A stretch of 64,000 bases of DNA from Eutrigla gurnardus (GCA_963514095.1 OY741265.1:28185790-28249789); one strand, 5' to 3'; positions 12,880 through 25,471 are shown, counted from the stretch's first letter. Notes: generated by a model from the sequence alone, not told the origin. Numbers and translations: made by a program.

Positions 12880-13090
12880 CTGAAAATGATGTTCCCACAT
12901 AGCAAAACTGTATGGTGAATTACATTTTGAGGGAATCGTATTTTGGGTCAAAAAACACAGGACCAGGAGACTTATGTTAGTGTCCCATTAAAACAAACCC
13001 TTGTGTCTTGTTTCAATTGCAAAGCCATTTCAATCCATTTTGTTGTTTAAACCTAACATTGGTTTTTATTGTTGATCGGACTAACGGGGA
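12880..13090. mobile_element. R1-family dispersed repeat copy
   Basis: It contains GATGTTCCCACATAGC, CAGGACCAGGAGACTTATG, TTAGTGTCCCATTAAAAC and then TTGTTGTTTAAACCTAACA, which is the same 25-bp unit that is expanded in the minisatellites. This copy joins the R1 body to the tandem unit and shows that the arrays derive from R1. Confidence 0.65.
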
Positions 13091-14169
13091 AAAGGTTCAG
13101 GCATGAATAATACTTCTAATTGAAAAACATTAGTTTGAAAGTTATATACAAAAAAAACACATCAGTAAGACGTTACATTCGTGGTGGAACGTGGTTAAGT
13201 GCCTCGGACATAGCCTCTTTTTCTACAGAATGACCACTAATTAACTTACAATTAGTCACATAGTCATGGATAGTTTGACTCACTGATCAAAAGAAGCATT
13301 TCCATGATTAGTGATAGTATTGTTAAATTTTACTGCTGTAAAGAATAAGACATACATTCTAATAATAATAATAATAAACAGTAAAAAAATAATACAAAAT
13401 GAAATATAATGAATAATAGTGCTTGTATTGACAACTTGCTGTGGAGTTTCTCAGCCGACATCTTTGTCTACACAAGGATCACTTCAGCAAACAGCTGTTT
13501 ATCTGCAGATTTGACCTGAGCTCCACACACACACACACACACACACGCACATGCACACACAGACACACACACACTGTTTTTTCTTCAGGATCCAATGAAG
13601 AGGAAGAAATGGAGGGTTCGATAAATCAAAGACATAATTACCTTTTTAACAGCTCAGAGACAGAAATAAAGAGAAGACAGTGATGCTGCAGAGTGAGACG
13701 TTCGTCTTCCACCACTTCACCTTCGCGTTGCCCCGTATTGTTTTTCATCTCTGTCAATAACCGACTATATTTAGTGCAGCGTTCAAGTCCTTGAGCTCCT
13801 GACCCCATTTACTGTGTCACATTACCTGCCTTCCTCGTCTCACTGACACACCAGTGTGTACCCGTATGCACTGTCGCAACTGAATCTATTGATCACAGGC
13901 TGTCTAGAACATCAGAAGCCAAGAAAAGGGCCAATATCATCCCGATCGAGAGTTCAGCAGGAGATTCACCTGACTGACTGAACAACATCAGTGTCAAAAT
14001 GAGGACAGGGACAGCATGAGGGCTCGTTGTGTTCAGAATGTTATCATCATGTCAGAACAAAATGGTAGGAGTGAGCTTTCTTTGAAATAAGACGAGCTGA
14101 TTAAAACAGCATGTTAGTGTCATTCAACACAGCGAGACTGTCAAAGGACGGCACACAAAATAATACGTC

Positions 14170-14740
14170 AATAAGTTCCTTCTGTGTGGAGGTCGCATGT
14201 TCTCCCCTTGTTAGCGTGTGTTCTCTCTGGGTTCTCTGAGGGTTATCTCTGGGTTCTCTGAGGGTTATCTCTGGGTTCTCTGAGGGTTATCTTTGGGTTC
14301 TCTGTGGGTTCTCTCTGGGTTCTCTGAGGGTTATCTCTGGGTTCTCTGAGGGTTCTCTGAGGGTTATCTTTGGGTTCTCTCTGGGTTCTCTGAGGGTTAT
14401 CTTTGGGTTCTCTGTGGGTTCTCTGAGGGTTATCTCTGGGTTCTCTGAGGGTTATCTTTGGGTTATCTCTGGGTTCTCTGAGGGTTATCTTTGGGTTATC
14501 TCTGGGTTCTCTGAGGGTTATCTCTGGGTTCTCCGGGTTCCTCCTGCAGTCATGCAGGTTCACTGATGACCATATGTTCTGTAGGTGTGATATGCGAGTG
14601 TGTATGGTTGTCTGTCTCTCTATGTGGCTCTGTGACACACTGGTGACCTATCCAGGGTGAACCACGGCGTTACCCAACTGTCAGCTGGGATCGACCCCGG
14701 GCCCCCAGTGACTCTTAACAGGATACATAATTATATAAAT
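14170..14740 (+). mobile_element. SINE copy with an internal minisatellite
   Basis: The left part (TCCTTCTGTGTGGAGGTCGC, GTTCTCCCC) and right part (ACTGTCAGCTGGGATCG, GGTGACCTATCCAGGG) match the SINE body seen at 39787-40165. The piece that reads GGGTTCTCCGGCTTCC in that SINE is replaced here by a tandem run at 14216-14535 of GGGTTCTCT(GAGGGTTAT) units, about 12-24 bp each. The tRNA-like head is missing, so the copy is 5' truncated. A 131-codon minus-strand ORF (Arg-Glu-Pro-Arg-Asp-Asn-Pro repeats) is only the translation of this array. Confidence 0.85.
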
Positions 14741-16164
14741 TCATAAATAGATGATGAATGAATGGATTAATCATTAATTATTTTTTCCATTAATGGATGG
14801 CTGAATGGATGGATGGACTAAATAATTGAATACAGAATGAAATAAACATAAATAAATTAATTCCGTCATTAGTTCATTAATAGAATAAAGATATCATGGC
14901 TGTAGAGATATTCAATACGCTTGTTATGTATCTTATATGAGGTTTATACTTATAATTCCTCCATAGAATCATTACCAGATGTAGTCCTTCTACTGGAAGT
15001 GGTTTTGTTTAGCTTCAGACTGAGTTATTACTGGTTAATTCTGATCAATAATAATTATACTAATTAATGTTATTTCTAATAGTTTATATAATAGTACTTG
15101 TATAGATAAACCCATTTTTTAAATGTAGTGTATAATCAATGCTTTTGATTGGCAGCTGTCTGTAATCATTATGTTTTTAAAACTCCTCTGACGTTTAATC
15201 GACATCGTTGTGTCCAGAACAACAAACAACACTCTTGTAGATGAACACTGAATAATGTACACAAACGGAACGTAGTGAATCTGTCTGCTGGTAGTTAAAG
15301 AGAACACACACAAACACACACACACAGACAGACACACACAGCTTTATGTGCCCGGGCTCCGATCTCTCAAGCGCTACATTATCTAGCCAATCAGGACTCA
15401 GCTCCAGTCTCTCCAGCCAATCACATGACCCCTGCTGAGAGCCTCACAGAGCCTCTAAGCAAAGGTTGTTATGTTTCCCCCGACGTCTCTCAGATCTTCA
15501 TGTTGTGATATTTAGCTCTTAATTTCTCCCCCAGGGTTTATTTATTTGTTTGTCTTTATGGCCTCTGTCGGCTTATTCTTGATTTTATCATCCTTTTATT
15601 ATATTTCCACTCTGCCAGTCCCTGTGGGAAGGGGCCAGCAGCATTTAATCTCAAATAACATTCACATTAGAGACACGTGTTTTGCTATGTTGCTCTGCTG
15701 TCCACATTTCTGTTTAACACAGCTGCTGCATAGCTCTGACCTTTGACATCAGATTTACACATTTTGAAACCACTTTCACCATCGAATGTGTCTTCCTGTC
15801 ACTCATCGTAACTTTTTTATGAGGAACGTCATAACAACAAACAAACTCCTTTAATGTAGAAACACACAATTATTTGTCAAGGAGGTTGTTTTACTTTCCA
15901 GAAATCCAACACCACATCAGCTCGAGGTACAGTGACAATGGAACTCACCCACAAATAATATTATATAATGAAATATCATACAATTATTTAGAAGTAATCC
16001 TGAGTGTTTCAGGGTTCATTCCATGTCAGACGTTCTGTTCTGATGCTGTTTTTGTGTTGCCTCCTAAACATTGTGTCAAAATAGTCTATTTAATGTAGAC
16101 ATGCAGTACAAACAGGTGTCAACCTCGTGTTCTGAGAAGTGAAGGCAACGCTATAGTGCCTTAA

Positions 16165-16505
16165 ACTTGCATTTTCTCTCCTAGCCATCAGGGGGCGACT
16201 CCTCTCTATGTCTATGAGAAAGTCTATGAGAAAATGAGCCTACTTCACTCTTGATTTATTATCTCAGTAAACATTGTAAACATGGTTTATGGTCTCAATA
16301 GTTTCAAGTCTTCTTCAATCCAGCATGATGTTCATTTAGTACATTTTGGTCCATTTAGAGTCCACCAGACCAGAAAGCAGGGGATGCTTTAGGGGGGGAG
16401 CTACCTGCTACCATACCAATGCTCAAGGCTTCAAAACCGTAGTCCACCAACCAATGAATGACGTCACCATGACTACGTCCACTTCTCATATAGAGTCTAT
16501 GAGTA
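16165..16505 (-). mobile_element. R2-family dispersed repeat, minus copy
   Basis: It is the reverse complement of the repeat at 19010-19440 and 37797-38225. Shared landmarks are GTCCATTTAGAGTCCACCAG, CAGCATGATGTTCATTTAGT and CATTGTAAACATG. Ends are approximate; no coding capacity. Confidence 0.7.
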
Positions 16506-17907
16506 CAACGTGTTGCATTTGTGCATGAGTAGTATGAATTTAGCTAATTTAGATCAAAACAACCAAACAAACTCAGGAAACTGCTGTCAAAGAAGCTTCA
16601 CTCGGATAGCGAGTCGGACCGCTTCCTGTCAAACTGTCACCAGCAGCTGGTTTTAATGCTCCATCTCTGATCTGCTCCTCCAGGATGGAGCCAGTCTTCT
16701 ACCCTTTGATCGCATTGATGTTGATGGGAACGCTGGTCCCAGAGCTCGCCGCTCCTCCCGTCTGCCTGGCGACGGCTGATTGAGCAGCCCGACTGAGCGA
16801 GCAAAGCCTTTGTTAGTGATTAACAGCTTGGCTATTTATGAAGCGGGATTACTGCCTCTTTGTCCTGTTGCTTCCGTCTCTTGTGTATATTTATCTCGGT
16901 GAGAACAATACTATGGCCTGACTATAAATACTTCGTCCCTCTGTCGTCTGTTTGCTGATCAAGAGCTGATGACAACAATCGACTTCTCCAGTCATCTTGT
17001 TAGGGACGATGAGAAGCCGAGGATAGCGCCGTTTATGTGTCTACGTATACATCCATCAGTAATCATGTGTGTTGGCGTTAAGCGGCATGTGCATACTTTT
17101 TTGTCTCTTCTTGGAAAAAGCTCCTTTTTTATTGTAATGACCCAGAATGCAGCAAAACAGCGTGTCCCACATGGACACTAAATACAGAAATGCTGGGACT
17201 TAGATAATAGATATGTAAAGGACTCTACTAAGTTACAGTTACAGGAGGTGTCAGGATGCAACGTGAGGGCAGCAGGAGATGTTTTATTCACATCTCATCT
17301 CTCTCGACGTTATTAAACGTCCTCCTCTAGTGAAGTCACAGTGGGGAAGCAGAGACGGGAGATGGAGCGTTCCACTTTCACCACTCACATGGCTTTACAC
17401 TACATGTCAGCATTCACCCTTTGACACACACATTCATAATGATGGCCATTCAAGGAGCCACCTGTCCACGAGGATTTAATCGACACATCCACGCACATTC
17501 TCCACCCTTTCGTGGGGGCAATTTGGGGGTTCGGTCTCTTTGCCGTTCTCCCTCTGAGCCACAGCTGCAGATGGAGGGATGCATGTCGTGAATACATGAT
17601 TCTGTCTGTTAAAATGTCAGAAAACATGTTTGAAATATCTTTTGTTTTCATGCATTAGAGGCCAGGATGTTCACGCGTGTCTACACCAGCTGAGACGCAT
17701 ATAATGAATGCAATCCGAAGAATTCTGCTAAAAGCTGAATGATCTGAAAATGATCCATTCCGAATACCGGTAATTCAGAATATCCAAACAGAATATAAAG
17801 TACATCACACATATTAAATTAGGATTATTGTCATATTCGGAATAGTGGATTATGAGCACATAAACGTTGTCGGTGTTATCTGTCCAGCCGTGATGTTCTC
17901 ATCTGGA

Positions 17908-17960
17908 GAGAGAGAGAGAGAGAGATAGAAACAGATAGAAACAGAGAGAGAGAGAGAGAG
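17908..17960. repeat. (GA)n microsatellite, interrupted
   Basis: Two GA runs are separated by TAGAAACAGATAGAAACA. Confidence 0.85.
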
Positions 17961-18465
17961 CTCCAGGGTTGAAATGTTTGTCAAGAAAGTAAAACCCTGA
18001 TGAGAGGTCTGTGCAGGACTTTCCTCCGGGGGGATGGGCGGCTAAACGCCACTCAGACCGAGGAACCTGGGACCAAACCTTTATCCAGCAGAACAGCGTT
18101 TGAATGCAGCAGCACTCCTCCACATGGCTGACGTCTCCCAGCCTGAATAAAACATGTTAAATCAATATCTATTTAGACAGCCTGGGACTGAGGGCCTGGA
18201 ACAATAAAACACCACCTATTTCATCTACGCTGCAGTTTGCCTCTGCACATTCATAGCTGTTATTTTACAAGTCATGAATGGCTCTCTATATTTTTATGGG
18301 CTCTTGTCTTCCTCCTCTCCATATTACATCCCTGCTTTATCACATTCACTTCTCTTTTTTCCAGTTTCCTCTGTTTTCTCTCCACCTTTTTCTATCTTTC
18401 CACATGTGATCTTCTCACCATTCGCTCCCTTAAAGGAGGAGTTTGGCTCATAAACCTCAGGTGTA

Positions 18466-18496
<31 letters not shown>

Positions 18497-18650
18497 CACC
18501 TCACTCTCTCCATAGTTGATGTACTTGGAATCGGTAGAGCCATAAAGCTCAGGTTGTTTTATTGGTCAATGAAAAGGCAGGCGCGCAGCAAGGCAGTGCA
18601 TCTTGGGTAATAGAGTGCGAATCTATGAGGGATAACTCACCAGAGGAGAG

Positions 18651-18653
<3 letters not shown>

Positions 18654-18694
<41 letters not shown>
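18654..18694. repeat. (GT)n microsatellite
   Basis: About 20 uninterrupted GT units. Confidence 0.9.
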
Positions 18695-18696
<2 letters not shown>

Positions 18697-19009
18697 TTGA
18701 ATTAGTGTGTGTGATGGAGAAAGTGAGGGAGGTTAAGAGGTAGAAAAGAGGAAGAAAATAAAGAATAGATATGTAAAGGTAGAAGGATGGTCAGAGGAGA
18801 GGCGTAGAAGAAAAGGTCATCGATTCATGGCTTCATCCAGCTGCACGACTTGTAACGGAGAGCTTTGGTAAAGGTTATTTTAAAAGATCAAGAGAACAAC
18901 TTTTGCCTCAAAAAAAAAAGAAGACAAAGCAGGCGTCATGAAAGAGTAGACGAAGGTATTTCTTTTACAACCTGTAAATACAAAAGTTATGTTAAACTGA
19001 CTGAATGTT

Positions 19010-19440
19010 GACTGTATGTGTGTATAAGAAGTGGACATAGTCATTGTGATGTCGCCCCTTACCATTAACATACAGCTTTGAAGCCTTGAGTTTGGCATTT
19101 TGGCTATTACTAAACCAGTGAGGGGAAGTGACCATATTTGGACTGTAGAGGAGCGACGGGTGGACCTGATGAACACGAGCAGCAAACTTACTGGATCTGG
19201 ATCCATCTGGATTCTGGTGTGAAGCTGTTAACGAAATTAGCTTCATAATTCAAGGTTGATGTTACATCTCAGTGTTAAAGTCGTCTTAGCAACTAATTTA
19301 ATTGGTAGCAATGGGAAGCATCCCTTGCTTTCTGGTCTGGTGGACTCTAAATGGACCATAATGTACTAAATGAACATCATTCTGGATTGAAGAAGACTTG
19401 AAACTAGAGATTGAGACCAGGAACTCAAGTATACATGTTT
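19010..19440 (+). mobile_element. R2-family dispersed repeat, plus copy
   Basis: Highly similar in order and content to 37797-38225: TATAAGAAGTGGACATAG, GAGGAGCGACGGGTGGA, GATCCATCTGGATTCTGG, TTCATAATTCAAGGT, TCTAAATGGACCATAAT and GAGATTGAGACCAGGAACTC. Two short minus-strand ORFs here are incidental. The superfamily is not determined. Confidence 0.75.
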
Positions 19441-20606
19441 AGTTTGACACAGGAGAGCACCCTCCTGGACTAAAGTGTGTTTGTTTGACCCATCCGAACT
19501 CCCTCCCTCTCTTTCCATGTGGACTGTCTCTCTCTCTACGTCTGTTGCTCTACCCACAATGCAGTGGGCGGCGGCGTCACATACAAATGCTCACACACTA
19601 AATGAGCTTTGGTGTCAGACACCACTGACCAAGCTGATTATTTGACGTCTTGGTTGGTCTGTTAGTGATTGTCCATGCAGGAGTTTGGTGCTGCTTCATG
19701 CCAGCAGCCCTCTTTATCAAAAACACCTGAGCGTGTGTGTGTGTGGGTGTGTGTGAGTGTGTGTGCATGTGTGTGTGTTTTGAGACAAGTTTTATGGAAA
19801 TGAATGTTTACGAGGCTCCATCATGGGATCACTGTTGTAGAAATTCAGTTAAGTAATTTGTTACTGTTTTCTATACAATCATACATTCAGTCGTCAGCAT
19901 CTCAGGGCTGCTGTTCTCCGTCCTGTTGAATTAAGCATTAAATGGGAGACATTTTGTTCGGTATTTTGCAGCCGATCACTTGAGTGGAGCTCCAGATTGT
20001 TCTCCTCCTCTCTATCCATAAAGCATTTTGTCGACTCTGTCTTCCACAGCAAATTACAGTTGCGTTCACTTACGGTCTGTAACTTCCTGTTATCTGTTTT
20101 ACATTCACAGGAGATTGTAAAACATTATGGACCACATTCTGCACATCAATGTTGTTACTGTTTATAGGCAACAAACTCACCTTCACTGTCTCCTAAAGTG
20201 AAACTAAAGGCCACGGTGCGTGTCACGTCACAGCCGTGTTAAAATGTCAGTACATCACACACTGAAGTGAGCGTCTACAAAAACGTTAAAGTTTGGCGTG
20301 AAAGTTATTTTATTAATGCATTTTAATGGTCATAATGAAAATGGTCCACCTGGGCTGCCTGCACATACCAAGGTGGTTGCTATGGAACAGCCATTGTTAA
20401 GGATATAGACTAGCAGCTAGTCGTGTTTCATCACAGCGTTACATTGCTTCCATTATTTGTCTCTTTCAGTGTTGGCATACGAATACAATATTGAATACAA
20501 TGTTGCAATACTATGCTGTATCAAATCCCCCATGCCTACTTACACAAAATAAACCTTATGCATTGCTCCAAACGTTAGTGAATATGTTCATGAGATTTGA
20601 TTTAAA

Positions 20607-21612
20607 TGTGTTTTAACTTAGTTTTTTACGATTGTTTACACACTAAAATAAAAATGTCCACACAATTTGCGAAATTCTACTCCAAGGAGCAAAACACCTC
20701 CACAGATTTGCACAACATTACACACAATGTCTGCTTCACCCTTTTTGCAAACCATTACACAGGGATTTGTGGGAAACTCTACACACATTTTCACACCTTA
20801 GACACAGATAAGGATTGTGAGGTTACTTCCTTGTCATTACAAAGCCCCGGATTGCCAATGACCACACTAGTGAACAAATTGGATAATCACATCCACCAAG
20901 TGTGGAAGCACACATGTGCTTATTTGAAAACGCAGCACTCAGGTGTGCTATAAAAGGCAGCAGGTGAGTTCACCTGTCTTCAACAAAAATGGAAGGAGCT
21001 AGAAGAAGAGTGAGAATGAGAGGGGGAGCTCAAAGAGGAGATGAAGGCGGTAGAGGAAGAGGAGAAGGAGGTAGAGGAGGAGGCCCAGGTAGAGGAAGAG
21101 GAGAAGAAGGAGATAGAAGAAGAGGTAGATGAAATAAATACTTGAAATATTTAGTCTGCAGCATCAGTGTTGTGCTTGTGCTTGGTAAGTTTATAGTAGG
21201 CCTTTTTGTGTACATTCTCCCTATATCTCAAACTAATCATGAAGAATGTTGTGGGTTTGTCAATATTTTTTTGACATCTAAATTATCCCTTACATAACAA
21301 TGTCTGGCCAAAAATCTAGCACATGCTATTTCCTAAAATCAGTTTTTTTACAAATGTGTTTTTTTTATTTATCACAGCGTGTGAAACTGGCTGCAATAGT
21401 GTCTGATCATTGAGGACTGTGTTGGTTAAATGAAAACTAATAGCATTTTCACAAATATGTGTATATGTTTTGATTGAAGTGTGTATGTTTTGACTGAAGT
21501 GTGTCATTTTGCAAACGATCTAGGAATTATGCAAATTGAGTGTGGTGTTTGGATAATTGTGATTATATTTTGAAAAAAAGAACCAGGTTTTCAAAAAACT
21601 GTAAAACACTCT
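20607..21612 (+). mobile_element. Relic DNA transposon with promoter and transposase start
   Basis: The ends are imperfect inverted repeats (left TGTTTTAACTTAGTTTTTTA; right, reversed, GTGTTTTACAGTTTTTTG). The inside has a TATA box (CTATAAAAGG, about 20949) 40 nt before a short ORF that encodes a Gly/Arg-rich peptide. From memory, such Gly-Arg tails begin the transposases of fish IS630/Tc1-like elements. The catalytic part is deleted, so the copy is non-autonomous. Borders are approximate to about 10 bp. Confidence 0.6.
20989..21132 (+). pseudogene. Truncated Gly/Arg-rich transposase N-terminus (47 codons)
   Basis: The ORF runs from ATG at 20989 to TGA at 21130-21132 and begins MEGARRRVRMRGGAQRGDEG. 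It continues with GRG, GGR and EEG runs. It has no catalytic motif and no helix-turn-helix, and ends where a full transposase would continue into its DNA-binding domain. The RNA could still be made from the TATA box just upstream. An alternative reading is chance translation of a purine-rich (GGA/AGA) tract, but the placement inside inverted repeats after a TATA box argues for a relic. Confidence 0.5.
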
Positions 21613-21924
21613 TGGTTTTGTAGCACAAAGTTGAGCTGACCAGCAGAAGAAAACAATACTAGTCATTGAGGTACTTTAGTTTGGAAGTTGTGCTGAGCGA
21701 CACCAAAAAAAATGGAATTCCAGTCCAAATGAATCAGTAGATTTAAACTCTTGTCTTGACTATTTCACAACCTGTACTGAGAGTGTGTTTTATGGTTACA
21801 TTACTACACAGATGAAGACGGATGCACTCAGATCATCAGAACAAACACATACATTTAGAAATATCTGCACACACGGAAACACGCTTTTCCAAAAGGCCAA
21901 ATCTTAACTATCAAACAGCAGCCC

Positions 21925-22340
21925 TGATACATTCCCACACAACTAAACTACTTTGTGAATTACGTTTCTAGTGAAACCTATTTTGTGGTGGATTATGTTT
22001 GCTCTTGACATATCACAAATGAGTTTCAAAGGAGTCTGTGGAGGTCCAGGTAGGGAGGAGGTCTGGGTGGTGGACGGGTCAAAAACACAGGACTTTCACC
22101 AGGAGACTGATGTTAGTAGTTTTGTTGTGCTTTTGTTGATTTTCAGTGTCATAGTTATTTTAATACAAACCAAGATGTTTTTACTAAACCGAAACAAGTA
22201 GTGTGTCTTGTTTTGTTTTGTTTCCTTGACCATCAAACTTTTTAATACTGAAACTGCTTGGTTTTCCTGGTTTCCCTGGAAACCTAATTGAGAGTTGTTT
22301 TTGTATGGGAACATACTGTAATTTAGTAGGAAACATGATG
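21925..22340. mobile_element. R1-family dispersed repeat, long copy
   Basis: It holds the most complete R1 body in the window: TTCCCACACAACTAAACTAC, GTGGTGGATTATGTTTGC, GGTCCAGGTAGGGAGGAGG, GACTTTCACCAGGAGACTG, TTTTTACTAAACCGAAACAA and TGTATGGGAACATACTG. The same blocks in the same order occur at 42140-42480 and 63390-63690. Confidence 0.75.
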
Positions 22341-22448
22341 AAAACCATAAATGATGACACATCCAGGTCTACTACACACTAACTCTCTTCAGGCCTTTGG
22401 AGCCACATAATCTCTTTACTGTTTTTGCTGTGTTTTCTGGAGTCAATC

Positions 22449-23003
22449 AACGGTGTCTGCGTTTAGATAGAACCAACGGTGTCTGCGTTTAGATAGAACC
22501 AACGGTGTCTGCGTTTAGATAGAACCAACGGTGTCTGCGTTTGGATAGAACCAACGGTGTCTGCGTTTAGATAGAACCAACGGTGTCTGCGTTTAGATAG
22601 AACCAACGGTGTCTGCGTTTGGATAGAACCAACGGTGTCTGCGTTTAGATAGAACCAACGGTGTCTGCGTTTAGATAGAACCAACGGTGTCTGCGTTTGG
22701 ATAGAACCAACGGTGTCTGCGTTTAGATAGAACCAACGGTGTCTGCGTTTAGATAGAACCAACGGTGTCTGCGTTTGGATAGAACCAACGGTGTCTGCGT
22801 TTGGATAGAACCAACGGTGTCTGCGTTTAGATAGAACCAACGGTGTCTGCGTTTGGATAGAACCAACGGTGTCTGCGTTTAGATAGAACCAACGGTGTCT
22901 GCGTTTAGATAGAACCAACGGTGTCTGCGTTTAGATAGAACCAACGGTGTCTGCGTTTAGATAGAACCAACGGTGTCTGCGTTTAGATAGAACCAACGGT
23001 GTT
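22449..23003. repeat. 26-bp minisatellite, about 21 units
   Basis: The unit contains AACCAACGGTGTCTGCG followed by TTTAGATAG or TTTGGATAG. The A/G site varies from unit to unit and the rest is almost invariant, which implies recent amplification or homogenisation. Each unit carries two CpGs, so the array holds more than 40. The 151-codon minus-strand ORF (3 units per 26 residues) is a by-product. Confidence 0.95.
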
Positions 23004-23497
23004 GCAGAACGAGTGAGACGTCCCACTGTACGGCCGCGGTCTCGTCTATGGACTCATCGTCCGTGTGACGTATTCAATGAGCATCGGAAATCTGATTAGC
23101 TCGATGCATCAAAACAACCACGAGAGGTGAACTATTGCTCGCCTCGCATATTTACACGACTCTTCAACAAGTGAAGTTGCTGCATCATATACATGTGGAT
23201 GTGTAGAACGGCGGCCTCGTACGAGCAACTACCGGATTTTTATCTCCTTTGGATCCACGCTTTGAGCTCGTTAAAACTGCCGGCGCGTCTTCGCTATGTC
23301 ACGTCTTTTCCGCCTCGGGTGCTCGGAGCGTTGAGATAGAACGCTGTATCGCCTGTCTTGCCTCTGATGCAGCTCTGTGACGACCTCCGTTGGCGTAATA
23401 TTCTGTTACACCTTTCTGCCTCGGCAAGCGTTTGGACTGACGACGGGATGTAATAACGGTGGAATACTCCCGCAACGAAAAGGCCGTCTAAAGGGGG

Positions 23498-23500
<3 letters not shown>
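23003..23500. promoter_or_regulatory. CpG-dense block in intron
   Basis: By eye there are about 45 CpGs in 500 bp at roughly 50% GC, well above the surrounding intron where CpG is scarce. It follows directly on the CpG-bearing minisatellite and ends at a CT microsatellite. It could be an internal promoter, or a young transposon not yet worn down by methylation. No TATA box, exon or splice signal is recognised. Confidence 0.35.
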
Positions 23501-23548
<48 letters not shown>

Positions 23549-23560
23549 CTGTCTCTCTCT
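23501..23560. repeat. (CT)n microsatellite
   Basis: About 23 CT units and an interrupted tail. Confidence 0.9.
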
Positions 23561-24078
23561 CACATACATTAGCACATTCACACGTTCACACTTCACCACT
23601 CCAGCAGGCCCACTTGAAGTGAGGCCCCCAGCTGTCAGTGCTTTTGATACGAGTCTGCTGATGGAGAGGCGAAGGCCGCCCGCCGTCCACCACTGTGAAG
23701 TGTTGAGATCCTCCTGTCACATTGACTCACACATCACCTCCGGTGGCCATTTTAACAGGCAGCTAGCGTCCACCTACGTCACTTCGTCTACTCGTTCCCT
23801 CTCGTAGAGTCTCTCTCAGCCTCACTTTGGATCTGGCGTTTCTCTCTTCGTCAATCTCAGTCTTCATCCTTCTCTTTCCCACCATTTTGTATCACTCTCT
23901 TTCTTCCTGTTCCAATAAAACTCAGTATATTATCATGTATAAAAACTGAATATGAGCCACTCTCAATGTGAGCTAGAACTTGCCTTCCCGCCTCAAGTTT
24001 AGTTTCCAATTCATGAAGATGAACAGTTTGCACATTAAATGAATTCATTGAACCTCATTCATTACAGCTCTGTGTTGT

Positions 24079-24079
<1 letters not shown>

Positions 24080-24130
<51 letters not shown>
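24080..24130. repeat. (TC)n microsatellite
   Basis: About 24 TC units. Confidence 0.9.
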
Positions 24131-24131
<1 letters not shown>

Positions 24132-25278
24132 GACTCTGCTTCATTCTTCTGCTGTGTTCATACTAAACACAAAGAAACTTTTTCACCTTTTCTGACTTTG
24201 ACCGCGGGATCCTTTGTGTTTATTTGTGTCACTCATCCTGCATGCACCAGAGAGGATGGGAGACACCTCCATGCAGACACCAAAGATGGTTCATCAATCA
24301 AACAGGAAGTGTAAACATGCTGCCATCCAGGACTCATTCCTGCAGGACTCGACATGAATGTGATTTAAGTTTGATTAGAAGATATTTAGTTATTGGATAT
24401 TTTCTTATTTCTCATTAGTTTGTGTAAACATGATGCTCCACTGATGCTGCTGAGAAAGTTTCATCAAGAAAAAAAACAAACAGAGGACATGAAACGTGAA
24501 CCGTTGAGCTGCAGCAGCTCCAAAAGATTGAGAAACATTTACAACTCGTTCTCACTGCAAATGCGTCAAATAATAAGCTTGGACACCTACGCTCATGTAG
24601 CGTGTCAGCGTTTGCATGTAAGGCAGCCACCCACTGTATTATGGGTAGAGTAACAGACGTAGAATAAAGAGAGAGATACTTCACATGGAGGGGAGTTCAA
24701 TATTTTTCTCTGAAATTTGCTATTTTACTCTCACAGAATATCTGCGTTATTTATCATAGACTATTATTTTAGGACTTCCTAAACCTTCAATATCTCAAGT
24801 ACCCCCTGTAGTACTCCAAAGTACCCCCATTTGAGAAACACTGGCCTAAACATAACTGAGTTTATTTTGAAAAGAGACTATGCATGTAATTAGCATATAT
24901 TGACACACTGTTTTATTCATTATTGTCCTCTCCTTCTCACCATATATATATATATAGTATTTTTTATTCTGACTTGAGGCTGAAAGACAAACTGAATTAC
25001 TTACAGATCCTGAAATACACACAGACACCCATTTGGAGAAAAAGTATTATAAATCGATCAAATTAATAATTATTTAAATGTCAACATTATGAATGAATCT
25101 CAGAACTATTTAGTACAGTTCTACTAAATCATATTTTTTCTGTAGATTCCATTGAGTTGAGTACATTGTCAAACTACGGGTGATATCACATGGACTCTGT
25201 CCACTTACAGAACCCTCAAACAGGGCCAAGATGTCCTCACTCAGAAGGTTTAAACTAGTCCTCACAAAGATACAAACC

Positions 25279-25285
25279 AGACACA

Positions 25286-25322
<37 letters not shown>
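25279..25322. repeat. (AC)n microsatellite
   Basis: An AC run with one AT interruption. A (GT)n run lies at 25438-25470. Confidence 0.85.
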
Positions 25323-25324
<2 letters not shown>

Positions 25325-25432
25325 TTTATGAAGGGTTGAAATGTGTTTGAGGTGGAATTGCTATTTTTTTCCGCCAGTCAATAATCTTTTGTACTGAATG
25401 TCATTCACAATGACAGCTGTTCTAGCATGCGC

Positions 25433-25471
<39 letters not shown>

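Noticed and set aside
14243..14638. 131-codon minus-strand ORF with Arg-Glu-Pro-Arg-Asp-Asn-Pro repeats
   Set aside because: It comes from the tandem expansion inside a SINE.
22463..22918. 151-codon minus-strand ORF with repeats of 26 residues
   Set aside because: It is three frames of the 26-bp minisatellite with no stop in the unit. No start context or family.
22449..23003. Regular repeats that could look like a CRISPR array
   Set aside because: Units are contiguous with no spacers, and the genome is vertebrate.
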